From Nematostella vectensis (Eukaryota; Cnidaria; Anthozoa; Actiniaria; Edwardsiidae): a stretch of 64,000 nt of DNA. Below are positions 1 through 16,600 of this stretch, one piece after another. The notes below the pieces were generated by a model, which saw only the letters and a list, made by a program, of their open reading frames with translations, had not been told where the DNA came from and made no database searches. The position numbers were made by a program, and so were the translations under genes. Every line of letters begins with the position of its first letter. The first letter of the stretch is position 1. The stretch is taken from the NCBI RefSeq assembly GCF_932526225.1, contig NC_064034.1, positions 13,714,887 through 13,778,886 on the forward strand, given 5' to 3'.

Positions 1-3000
1 CTCTTCAAAAAATGTTCGTAGGAAATATTGATACACTTTAAAAAAAAACATCTTGAAATAATATCTAGAACAGTTTGTGGCTGATCAGAAGGTTTACAGA
101 AGCAAAGCAAATGTTATGACAACTCAAACATGCGAGACCTGATGAAGAAACGACAAGGACAGTTCGTTTTATATGCGAAATGACCTTCGAAATGCGTGAC
201 ACTTTGACGCTCTAACGTGTTTGTAGGGAATATTTTTTACTTTGCAAAAGGAAAATAGTATCTCTAATAACCTCAAACTGTTATTTGTTTAATAAAAGGT
301 TTTAAAAACAAAATGTCGTGTTGAAAATAATTTCCTCTTCTTCATGGTGAGTTGGCGGTATGACCCAGTGTGCGAGAAGTTCATGAAGTAGTCGGGTTTG
401 CTTGGCAAATAATACCATGCATGGAAAACATTGTGTCCTTTGCTTTCTGTTGAGCTAGAACTTGCTTTGAGATTATCTCTGGTCAATCAAATTCTGAAAG
501 ATAATCTAAGTTAAGTTTGTGAGACATTGAACGCTTGAACAATCTTAATATTGTCACATGTCGTTTCGATACTTGCAAATTTCACCCTAACAATACTGGT
601 AAACAAATTGGACACATTTGGGAAAGATCCAAGCATAGGTTATTGGCTTGTGTCAATCAATATTCTTATCCTGAAAAGATTTTGATGTTTTGATCATCAA
701 AAGTGAGACGCATAAAAGTTTACAAATTGTCACCTTTTGTTGTTGCGTTCACAAACAGTCGGATCAAACAAAACATTGTCCGCTTTAAATTTTTTTCCTG
801 TTCTTACAAGCAAAGGCGATTAGAAATATTTCACTTAAAAAGAATTTGTTTTAATTTTATGAATTCTCGAAAACCCAGTGGAAAACCAATGCAATTCTCG
901 CTTTGTGTTGATTCCATACTCCCCGTGTCACGCCAAAAGCAAAACCAACCCGAATAAGAAAATAACAAGTTCACAATCCTTCCCATTTTTAAATCAATAA
1001 ATCTTGCTTTGCCTTAGTTTGTCTAAATTTCTGAGTCCAATAACTTGTGTCTAATGTGTAAGTTTAATACTAATCCATGCGAGTTACAAGATCGACAAAT
1101 GTGCGAAAAATGAACGCGCCAAGTCACGTAGTCTATTCACTGTATACAAAGTCTCGCTGGCTAGACTTTCACTATATGTAATTGTTTACAACTTGCTTCG
1201 AAGTCCGCAACTTCGCTTATTTGGCTTATTTTCTTCGCGATGCTTTCTGCGATGCCTCAAAATGCAAGCAGGGATGATGACTGAAAAGGTAGATGTTTTT
1301 AGCCCTGTTATTTGCGATTAGTTTTATAACTAACTCACATCATTGCGTTACAGCAAAGCATGTTCGCATTCCTTTACACAAATTGGTAAATAATCTCTAG
1401 AAAACAAAAACAACTGGAGCCCTTTATACGTTTTATTAGGAATTATTTTTCTTTGCTTGCTGTTATATCTAAAGCGAAAACCCAGGAGTGTTCATTTATA
1501 AATTCAAGTTGTTTTGCTTAAGTTCGAGAGATAGTGAAAAAGCGAACATATTGTTCGATGTTTCTGAGTTTACTTAACTAACCACGCACACATTCCTAAT
1601 TATTTCATCTCATTGACTAAGTGACGGATTAGAGAACAACAACATTTATCACTCGCAAACAGGCTCAAGCTTATGAATATTCCGCAAGTCGATACTTTCG
1701 AGCCACTCTCGAGTAGAATATGCACGAGTCTCGAGTACTCTCGAGTGGAGGTTATGTTACTCTAGACCTGTACTGTAGTGGCATGATAAAGCCTCAGTTG
1801 AAACATACGCAATTGTGTGGTGGTAGTGGAAGTCAATCAACTACCATTCTGGCCAATCATAGATCAGAATCCAAGATCACACTTCTGTGCCAGTCGTATG
1901 CAAATTTATTACTTTAGTTCAACCAAAACATCCCAAAGCAATACAATAATCAAAAGAAAACCATGCCTTCCATCGATGGGATAAGGGCTACCTTAACATC
2001 ATCTTAACTGCTCAATGGACATCAAATTAATTTTGCATTTCGCAAGACAGTTTCAAGTTGATTTTGTTTCAAGTAGTTTTTGGGTTAACCTTGTCGTCTC
2101 TTTATATGAAGAAAACGACTTCGAAAAAGTCACTAACACTTTTTACCTGTATGGATGTTTCCACATTATGAGAAATATTTTTAATGAATTTATCTCATAG
2201 TTTGTGGAGGATTCAAAGCAAACGAAAACATGTTAACAATCAAATTCTATTTGAAATTGGAAAATTGACATGCCAGTCTACAAAATAATGTTACTGTGTT
2301 TTGTTGTGCGTTTTGGTGACTAATTAGTTAGTTGAATAATTGTTAAATAAAAAGAGCATATTAAAGGTTGAATTATAGTTGCTTTTTAATAAATTCAGTA
2401 GTAAACAATAATTGAATAAAACGGGAAAAAGCATATTTATTAGTCTTCCTCAAATCTTACAAATTCCTATCGCTGGACACACACAAGCTGGTAGTTTAAC
2501 CCTTTCCCTGCTAAAATTCCATAGATCAACTAGCTGAATTCTTCGAAGGCAACGACACTGAAGAAACTGAAAGATATAAGAAATAAAATACAATCTCAAT
2601 ATGTAAACAACAAATTTTATCAATGGTAATTTTGAAACATGCAAAATGTCTTCCACACGTTAGTGCAGCGTAATGTCTACGAGTTTTCCTTGTAGACATT
2701 TTGTGAAAGCTCCACATGACAGTTTCCACATTTACAGAGCTACACTAAAGTTTCTGTTACAACCAAGGCAATTTACAATGAAAAAAAAAAGAAGTATGTA
2801 ACACACTTCAGAGTCTTCGGACCTCCTGCAAGTTCTCCAAGAACTGAAAATTCATTGTTTATTTCATAACAACTGGGATATTTCTCAGGAACAGTGGGCC
2901 AAAACAAACAGTACTCACCTGATACTCTTTAATGTACGTCTGGAAAAATAGTAGGCCGGTTTCAGGTCTTGGGTTTTACAGTGACACCCCTGTCTTAACA

Positions 3001-3033
3001 AACGCTCAAGGATTGTTTGTTCTTTTTCAGACT
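1..3033. other. AT-rich intergenic or upstream region, no gene recognised
   Basis: No exon with a recognisable protein family, no RNA gene and no delimitable transposon was found here on either strand. Open frames are short and have no family resemblance. A cluster of CTCGAG-type palindromes lies around 1697-1750. The last few hundred bases should contain the SNRPF promoter and 5' UTR, because the first coding exon of that gene is preceded by a clear acceptor (polypyrimidine tract then AG at 3029-3030). A non-coding first exon of SNRPF is therefore expected somewhere upstream, but I cannot place it. Confidence 0.4.
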
Positions 3034-6447
<3,414 letters not shown>

Positions 6448-7637
6448 AAGAGAGACGTCTAGTAGTGTTTGTAATTTAGAGCTTAGAAAAAGCTTTGTGC
6501 TTCAACTTTATTACTGTGAAAAGGCTATTAGATGATGGATTATTTATCTCACCTCAACTGCTCTCTCTATGAGGGCTCTATGAAAAAGGCCTCAATAATG
6601 TTATTTGTGGCTTTTCATACTTTCTGTTGTATGACTGACAGCTTTTTTACTGTACATATTTACCAACAAATGTATATGAAAATAACATGCATTCATGGTA
6701 TGTAGTAAACAGTACCAGTGTAAAATATACATAACATTAAAGGTTCTTTTGTTTAATTTCTAAAATTCACCGTCTGCTTAGGGTGCCTTGTCTGGCTGAT
6801 TGCTGATTGGCTGAGCAAGTATCAGATAAGCAGTTCATATCGATTAGACAATTTAATTATGAACAAGGCCTGATGTGCCAAACTCGAGCTGAACTAAATA
6901 TTTCCATTGGGGGCGAAAAATTTATTGGTGTTTTCTTATCAGATTTTTTATTCTTCAGAACTCTATTTGTAAGAAGTAACTTATAATAATCAGGCATTCT
7001 CAGCTCTCTATATAAACATCTTACACACCTTTAATTGCTTTAAACGAAAATATGTATATATATTATGACATTTATGGAGATAGAGGCACAGCAGATATAG
7101 CCCTGCCTATCCAGATATATTAGATGGGTGACCGCATGGCATATGGGAAGGGGTCAGAAGTGTAACTCTTATTTTTCCTTTTTTCACCATTTTCTGCTCC
7201 TTGCTTTTTTACCCTTCTCATGATACTTATCATAAATCTTTGTTGAACCGACCAGAGATGCCCAGCATAGAGGCCGTCTGTAACCCATGAACTGTCAAAG
7301 AGTATATGCTCTCCGGAGATCTAATGAGATACAATGATAATTTTTTTTTTCTTATTTATGGCAAGCTTCCAGCAGACAGAGAAATCTCAAGATATAAAGT
7401 GAATATGAAAAATTATGAAAACCAGCATCTCTGTCTGACCCCCCCACCCGTCGCTTCAGATTTTCTCGCCCCAGACCCCCTTTCTAGTTAGGCTGAGAAA
7501 CCTCGCCTTGTGTTGGACGGAGGGGCTATTATTTTTCTCTGTTCACACTTTTATTTTGATTGCCACTCTAATTTGCCGCAATTATTGTTTTATTCTGATC
7601 ACTTATATAATCTACTTCAGAACTCTTTTTTTCCACG
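6448..7637. other. SNRPF 3' UTR and intergenic spacer before EEA1
   Basis: About 1.2 kb separates the SNRPF stop from the EEA1 start. The first 300 bases look like a 3' UTR with a possible ATTAAA poly(A) signal at 6736-6741. The rest should hold the EEA1 promoter and leader. No further gene or clear repeat was recognised. Confidence 0.4.
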
Positions 7638-10600
7638 ATGTTTAAACGCTGGAGAAAGAAGGACAATGCAGAGAAATCGGACGATGAAAAGGTCAGCTTT
7701 TACGTAGAAGCACACTTGAATTTGGATTTGCGTGACTTTGACTGGAGTTTTGCTCAATCTAGAAAAGAAAGACGCATCATGTACACTGTTTTTTGTTGTA
7801 ACAGAATACAAGTCGTGCAGACAGAACCGTTACCGAGGAAACATCGGTGAGTCGCCTTCTAGATCATAGTAAAACGAAAAGTTCTCATGTTTCACAGGAT
7901 CTATTGACGATTATTTCATATTCGCGCGTAAATGCAAAATAAACAACTATTCCTCTTTAAGTTACTATCAAACTTTTGGCATTCTTTTGTTAGTATCCTA
8001 GATTCCTATTTTGTTTTTTCTGTAGAATTACTCAATTAATTCTAGCGAGAAGTCCTGGACCAGTTGTGCCTCGCTCAGGTGGAACTCATACAAATGGATG
8101 ATTATTATCAAATACTTTAAAAATGTGTTTTAGATATTGAAAGCTCTATAATGATTATGTTTTGTTTTGTTTCCTCGAAAAATAATTAATACTGCTTAGA
8201 AGTGGCCATTTCAGCTGAATGATTTTATAAAAGATAGATGCTAGACACCTTAACTTTTATTACCTCTACATACACATAACCGAAACAACCCCCAAGCCCC
8301 ACAAAGACTTGGGTTATTCTAATAGAAAGATTAACAAATATAATGTCTATGACTGTGTGAGGTGCGCAGATCCATACCTTTCTATTATTTGTCAGACAAA
8401 GAGGTATACACCATCACGTCTCCTATTTCTATCATTTGTCATACTAAGAGGTATACACCATCACGTCTCAACCATCGTGTCACCTTCATACACCTGTCTT
8501 AGTAAACAGGTCAAAATGAGCAGCATTACCTGCTCCAGTCCAACATTAAATTCCTATTTTGTGTATACTCGATGAACTAGAGATGAGTGTTCCAACTCTT
8601 ATGGCCTTTCATTTAGATTGGTCATTTTGATAAAAACTACAGTTTTCTATGTTGATTGAATTTTGCAGTGTGGTGCTGCTTCTTGACTTTTTTGTGCTTT
8701 TCTTCTTGCATAGAACAATAGCCAGCTTGCTGACTACATTTGAATGTCACAAGTTTCTACATTTAATCACATGTTTGTATTCCACAGGGTTTTATTTGTC
8801 CAATTTGCATGCTTGCATTTGAGTCCCAGGACGCCCTTCAGATCCATTTTGTTATGGCTCACGCTGAGGAAGAGGCTATGGCTACATCTTTAAGTGTAAG
8901 AATTTATTATTTTTTTTTAGAATAACCTGGTACTGAGTAAGTGTTAATCCAAGAACAAATTAACCCTGTTAACCTTATTCCCTAGACACATCAGCCATTA
9001 ATCTTAGGGATGCTGTGAGGGATAAAAATTCAACTGTGCTTGAAGCTAGCTATGAAAAATCAAAATGGCAGTTATGCCATTGCCATATTGATTGGGGAAG
9101 CACAGGCTTCCCAGACACAAATAACAAGTTTCGTGGCCTTGAAGTTTTACGGTGTTAAAGGATTTTGAGAACTATGAAAAGTGACTTTTCCTGGCTGTAT
9201 TTTTTTGGCAGGATTTTATTTGTCCAATGTGTAACAAAAGCTTCTTTGCTGCTGAAGAATTGCAGTCCCACTTTGATCTAGAGCACAGTGCAAGTCAGGA
9301 TTTTATTCCAGTAAGTGTGCCTGTACCTAGCACTAAATTGATAGAAAAGGAAACCAGCCACCCCCCCCCCCTCCCCCTTCCTCCCCTTCACATGCAAGGT
9401 ATAAGTAGATGTATGCATTCCTCCACTCTTTAAAAGGAGAAAAATCAAAACTGCTGTTCCATTTGCTTTATTTAACACTCATAAAATTGACTTCCAGAAT
9501 GTTGCTAAAAACCTCACTTTGAATTGCCTATTATTTTGAGGCAAATTTCCCACAAATTACACATTTTTAAACTTGTAAAGGATTTGGGAAAGACATAATA
9601 TTCTGCAAATTTCCTGCAAGATTGTTTATTTCAGCATAAGTTTCTTGTCTTTTTGAAGCCTAAGACAGCAAGAAAAAACTGTTATCAACAAAATTTACCC
9701 TTCAAAATATTTCTCGGTTTTTCCACAGTTATACATATTTACCCTTCAAAATATTTCTTGGTTTTTCCACAGTATACATATTTACCCTTCAAAATATTTC
9801 ATGGTTTTTCAACAGTTATACATATTTTCTCGGGGACTTTCTGCAATTGACACCTCAGAACCACATGATTTTTGCATTTTTCCATGAATTATCAGAAAGC
9901 CTGCTATTTAGATGTATGGTTTAAATGTATAATTATTAAATTTCTATCTTTAGGAAACACATGCTGAACAGCTTGAAGCTGGAAGTAAACTACCAGAATC
10001 AAACGAAGGCTCTCTTATCTCATTTGATGATGATAGCTCTCCTCGTAAAGAATCTGAAGTCTCTCGTCTTTCTCTTCATCTTAAAGAGCTAGAGGATAAA
10101 ACTCAAGAAATTCTTAATTTACAGCAAGAGCTTAATGATGTAAATGCTTCTCTGAAGGTATGGTTTACCTATGAATATTTTTGTCTGCCTAGGTGTGTTT
10201 GTCTATCTGTCTTTCCATTCAGCAGTCTTTCTGTCTCTCCCTTTGTCTGTCTCTATCTGTCACACTGTTGGTCTCTGTCACGTATCCAGCAAATGTGTTG
10301 TACATGTCTACTCAGGAGGAAAGGTGGTACAGTACTGCTCTCAAAGATGAAGTGGAAAAACTCAACAACCAGAACAAAGCATTGCAAGATCAGCAAAAAC
10401 AAGTTGAACAGGTTAGCACATGGGTTCCACAGACAAAACCCCCAAACTAAATTCTCCCTCACCCAATTGCGATAATTTACTTAAGTATTCTTTCAAACTC
10501 TGAATCTTAGAGGCCTGTAGTGTTTACCAGTTGTTCTTTTGCTGCTATGATGATACAAATAATAAATCAAGATACCAAATTTGAAATGGTAAATATTTTG

Positions 10601-13600
10601 TTATTTAGGAAAAGGAACAAATGCGGAAAGATTTTGAGAAGAGGTTGATTGAAGAAAAAGAAAGAAATGTTCAAGGAAGTATGTAGCACTGAATGCTTAT
10701 TGATGCCATCTTGGCTTATATGCTGTAGACCCCAGACCTCTAAATTAACCATTCGAGACTGAGAGTCCTCCCCCTCCCTCCTCCTATTCGTATAAGTTTG
10801 AAAGACAATAAGCAAAAATCATGGAAAGTCATGCAGGGCTTCTGGAATTACGCGCTTGTGTGGAAGCGCGTAATTTGGCTTTCTCCGCGTAATCTGCGTA
10901 AACCACAAATTTCCGCGTAATCCCGCGTAATTTGGCTAAATTTTGAAAGACAAAACATTTAAGTGCACAGCTGATGTGTTCGTTTAGGGTTCTTACCTCT
11001 ATTTCTCGTAAAAAAAGACAGATATTCTTCGTAAGAGTGCGATATTTCGAACTGAATTTCTAAAACAAATAAAATGACTAGGGGTTCTTTGCTAAACCGC
11101 AAAGGCCTAGGACTAATAATATAATACCTTTTTTTAATTGGCTGGTGGCTAGGAGCCAATGAAAACTTGCCTAAGATATTTTCGCGCAAAAAATGAACAT
11201 TTTCCAGTTATTTCATGCTTTCCTTAGGTACAAAATGTAGTTTGGGCGTAACAGTTGATATTCCGTGTAATTTAGCGCGTAATTCAGTAAAGAATCCAGC
11301 AAAATTTGTTTTTTTTAAAGAAACATGTATTGCAAAATCCCGCGTAATTTAGTGCGTAATTATTGATTTTCTGCGTAATCTAGCGCGTAATTTAGCAGAG
11401 AATCCCGCGTAATTTTTAGTTTTTTTCCACGTAATTCCAGAAGCCCTGGTCATGGAAACCTTTTGTTTCAATTAGTTTAGGTGAGGTCAAATTTGTGTTT
11501 GGCCAAAAATGTCTTCAAGTGCTAAAATATGTGCAGTTAAACTGTATTTTACATTCATACAGTGGCAGCTATGAAGAATTGATTTTGTTTTTGATTTGTT
11601 TTAGCCATGGCAGAGTTTGGTCAACTGAAAGTGGAACTAGCACAGTCCCTTGAGGCACACAGTAGTAGCCAGAGTGAGCACTTGACACTTGCACAGCGAG
11701 TTGCACAACTGGTATGAAAATACACCTTGAGTTATAAAGTGACACCTATTTCACCTGATTTACCAGCCTAATCCAGGTGTACTCAGAATAAATAATATAT
11801 AAAGTGTGTGGAGTACATTGGGAATAGTACAGGAATCACAGGTGACCCAGTGTGTAAGCGCGTCAGCCTCTCACCTCATCTGAAACAGGTTCGATTCCCA
11901 GTCGAGACATGGATAGGACCTTTCTGTTTTTCAGCCCTGAATTTGACTTAACATATGTGAACTTAAAAGCTTGTGTTCCTCATTTTCAAGATGAGACATG
12001 TTTTATATATACTTAATAGGATTTTAAATGTGAAGCCCTTAGAACCTGGTTAACTGTATAAGTGCTATATTTAATGCTATATTTTTTACATCAGTATTGA
12101 TTCTTATGTGTTAAATATTTCTTCTATTTATAGGATTCTGAGAATGATAGTCTGAAATCAAAGCTTGAAGAAGAACGATCCAAAAGAGAATCTGCTGAAG
12201 AGAAGATTGTTGGATTAACGGTCTGTTGTAGATTCTGTATGTGCACTGACTTCCCTTGTAATTTGAACTTGTTTTTGTTTTTATATCATAGCTAATGTGG
12301 GGATCATTTATTTTCTAATATAGGCTGAGTTGGACAAAATAGGCCAACTTGTTGAAAATCTTGAACACCAGATATCCCAAAGGTGAGTGACATACTTAGG
12401 GTGCCTCTCTTTTTTTTTCTTTCAGTCATGCAATTATACTATAAAGCTCTGTAAATCCCCTTATTTCTTTTATAATTTTATAAAATAATGTCTGCCTTCA
12501 ATCCCCTTTTGGAGTATAAGACATGGAACATAACACATTTCCAAGATTATTAGGTATTCTTGCTTTGGTAGAATGTAAAAAGGACATAAAATGTTATTGT
12601 CAGTATAGTAACAGTTTTATAACTCATCCAACGTTTTGCAACAATAAAACACCCCCTCAAAAAAAAAGTTTTATGCTTACTGCAATATTTCCAGAAGGGA
12701 CAGTGACAATTTAGGGCATTTGAACCGGAATGTGTATGGCAATAAGGGGAATTTCAGGATTTTATTATCATTCTGATATAGTAAGATTTAATCTCCTTTT
12801 AGGCCCTCTGGAAATGATGTGGTGGCTCTTGAAAACAAGGTTTCCACTTTGGAACAGAAGCTGTCTACCCTACAACTGGAAAAGGATGAGGAACAGAAAG
12901 AACTACAGACCAAGCACAATGCCGCCTTGCAGGACTTAAACAAGTAAGAAGCTGCTTATCCACACAATGTCATCATGTACTGGTCATAATCATGACCTAT
13001 ATCCTTACAAATTTCTACCGTTGTTGTGTCATAATCATATATCATCATACTATTCACTCCACTTGCATCATACCTGTTATCAGTAGCAGCATCATAATCC
13101 CGATTCTAAGTATCATCAGATATATCCGATGCGCACTCTCTCCACCATTAGCATACTAATCTCCTTTGTAATCACCACTAACCACAACATCAAAATGCCC
13201 ATAATCACTGTCAACAACATCATAATGATTATACCAACATCATAACAACCAACATTATCATAACAATGTAAATGGTAATACTTTGAAAAATGATCAGTTT
13301 GCAGATGAAAATAAAAGAGACAGAAGTAGAGAAGAGTTCAAAAGTTGAACAGGTCCAAAGGTTGGCATTGTAGGTTCTTTTTGTTTTTTGCTACTCTAAT
13401 TGACAACAGTTTTCAAGTTTAAAACACCTTTTATGCATTTTTGGTTACAGCCTTCAGACGGCACTGTCTGCGGCGACAGACAACAGAAGGCAAGTACAGG
13501 AGCAGCTCAAGGAGAAGCAGCAACTTGTCATAAGCTTGCAGCATGATCTCAACCAGGTAAGAAGGAAAAGGTAGCGTTAAATGACCAAGCCAACAATGTA

Positions 13601-16600
13601 AGGTATTTGTTATGCAGACAATAGGGATGAAGGGATAGGGCTATGCCTACTTTAAATTTTTCTGCATTAATTGCAAAAGTAAGTCATTTTCACTATGTTC
13701 CTATTTTAAAAGTTTACACAAATGTCTGGAATTCCAGACTCACTGGCTCTGTCAGCTTGATATTTGTATTTGTACAACATATTTGTATTCGTCTTTAGTT
13801 TTTCACATGCATAGATTAGTATTTTCAATTAATAGCAACCCATTGTTCCCAGGCGAATGTACTTGTTAAGGAGAAGAACAGTTTTGTTGAATATCTACAA
13901 AAACAGCATGAAGAGTTGAAAGGGAAGCTGAACAAAGAAGTAAGTAAATTGGAAACTGAAAAAAAAATAAATCAAAATTTTTTGTCACCCTTTTCTGCTT
14001 TAAACTTCTATGTATATGCCCTTACCTATTATTGCCAAGAAAGAACTCTTATTATTGCCGGTATCACCATAAAAGAGATCACCAAAAAGGCATCATTAGG
14101 AGAATCTATATTTCCATTTCAGTAACATGGCGAATTGAAAGTTTTAGTATAATACCTCAAAAAGTGATGATCAAGAGGCCAATGAGAAATCTCCAGTTAT
14201 GCACAAAAGATATTTGTAAGCTAGCTTATATTGTCATGTCATCCAGGTATCATCCAAAGAAGCTGAAAGCCAGCAGGTCCGTAATCTGCAGAACCTGCTT
14301 GAGGAGACCAAGCGACAGCTTGAAAACAGGTAGATCTTAGAAATGTATATACTATATATAAGGTTTGCCTACTTGTTTCAGTGGTATGTGCAAGTGGTTA
14401 TCATGCAAACAATGGAGGGTAGAGATAGGAAAATATTGGGATGCTCATGGATTTAGAAGAAGCCAGAATACAGAATTCATTTCCATGCCTGCAAGCATGA
14501 TGACATTGTTCCATGGTTTTTTGCCACTGATGGCATTGCTCTATTGTTTTTTTCCACTTTAAGAAATAAACAAAGCAACAATAGACTGTGTTTTGAGAGT
14601 TATAGGGATGACTAATGTAACAACCTTTCATGAAAGCCTTTTTGTAAAATTTAGCCTTTATTAAAGCTTTTATTAGATTTATATATTTTATCCACAAACC
14701 AATATAAATGACTTACATTTTGCTGCACAATAGAAATAGTTAGAAATATTTTAGTATATGATTTCTCACTCTTACACTGCAACATATCTTTTCTATCAGA
14801 GAAAAAACAGTTCTTGAATTAGAGTCAGGCTTAAAGGAGAAGAAAGAAGATGTGTCAAGGCTTGAGCTTGAGCGTGCTGACCTGATGGCGAAGATCGAGG
14901 CAGGCGAGGGCACAGAGACTGCAATACATCAATTGAAGAAGGAGAATGAAAGCCTTCAAACAAGGCTCAGTGATGCTCAAGCGCTGAGCCAAAAACAGCT
15001 CAAGGAGAGCTCATCCAGACTGGAGGAGATGCACCAACAACACAACAAGGTTGGTAATTATGCTGCTGCTGATGATGATGATGATTGTGCTGATGATGGT
15101 GGTTATAATGATGATGCGGATGATGATGATGATAATGATGACAGTGGCGACAATTCATAGATTCGATATGTCAATCACGAGGGCACGAATAGCCAATCAG
15201 GAAAGAGATGGTGCAATAGCAGCCATATGGTCCCACAAATGTCCCACAAAAAGTCAAAAGTCGTCAATCAACAGCGAAAAAGATTGGATTGAGATATTTT
15301 TTCTGCGAATATGGACAAGCAAATAAGCATTTTCCGGGCAGCGTAGAAAGTGCTACCCCGTTTTTCTTTGATCGGCCACTTTTAGTGTAGAGTTAGGACT
15401 CAAATTGTGAAAAACAGGTAAAATTTACTACGAAGAAACGAGAAACAAAATGCAAACAAACCACCTACAAGAGTAGTGCCCTACCATTAAATTTGTGTTT
15501 GATAGTTAGAAGTCAGACATAAACAGAGAGTTCGGCTTTCTCCCCTTCTTTTCCCCCCACTTTAATCACTGCAATTTGACAAAAATAGCTTTTGAAAACA
15601 CATAAACACATGGTACCCACCGAAGAGAGCACCGCTTTATCGTATCATTTCAAAGTTTTGTATTTTAAGCTGGATTCGTGCCATTTCCATTCAACAACCA
15701 AATTCGTAGTTATCTATTTCTATGCTTCATTCTCACAAGATTTTCACCGAGCTTGGACAACAAGACAAGTTTCCATCATGTTAGGTTACTTTGTTTTATT
15801 TTCCAAGTTGTAGTAAAACCCCTATAAAGTCTGTATTTTAGAAAAATCAGAGCAGGACTTACTGACCTCATCCGACATGTTCTACAATTTGTGGGAATTT
15901 TGTGGGACATTTGGGTTGCACTTCGCTGTCTTCTATTTGCTGCTTTCTTATTGGATATTTGTGCTCACGTCGGATCTATGAATGATGGTGATAGATGTGT
16001 TGTTTATTATGATGATGGTGGTGGTTGCAGTGGTGTTAATAACAAAAATGTTGAAAATCATGATGATGATGGTGATGATCAGTATGTTTATGATGTTGAT
16101 TGTGTGTTGACGCTGTTGGTGATGACAATGGTTGATACAATAAAAATAGTGATTGGGATTTGTCTGTCTCATAGATGTATTGAATGTGTTAACTGAGTTA
16201 AATAAGAACCCTTTAAGTTAAAGTGTCGCCCATATGCCATTCAGGTAGAGGAAGAACTGGCTAAGTCAAAGGAACAGTGCTCCAGACTAGAGACGATGCT
16301 TCAGGAGGCAAAAGGGCAGATCGAAGAGATGACCCAGAAAAATGCAAGAATAAAAAGCAGTTTGAAGGAAAAGGTATGTAGCAGTCGCAAAAAAATCGAT
16401 TTGTATTGTTCTTATTTTACATGGTTTATAATGTTTTTTTCTACCATTTAACAGAACACTATTCCTGTTCTCCCTTGGTTACCCTGATACGAACTGTTGA
16501 TAACTTTTGGGTCATCGTTCATAATTTTCCTCTTTCCCATCTTACTGTGTATCCTCTGGAATGTCCTTTTCCTTTTTCCTCCTTTTAATTCTTGCTCTTC

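Noticed and set aside
1697-1750. CTCGAG-rich cluster as a regulatory element
   Set aside because: Short overlapping palindromes only; no known factor arrangement or adjacent transcription start could be identified.
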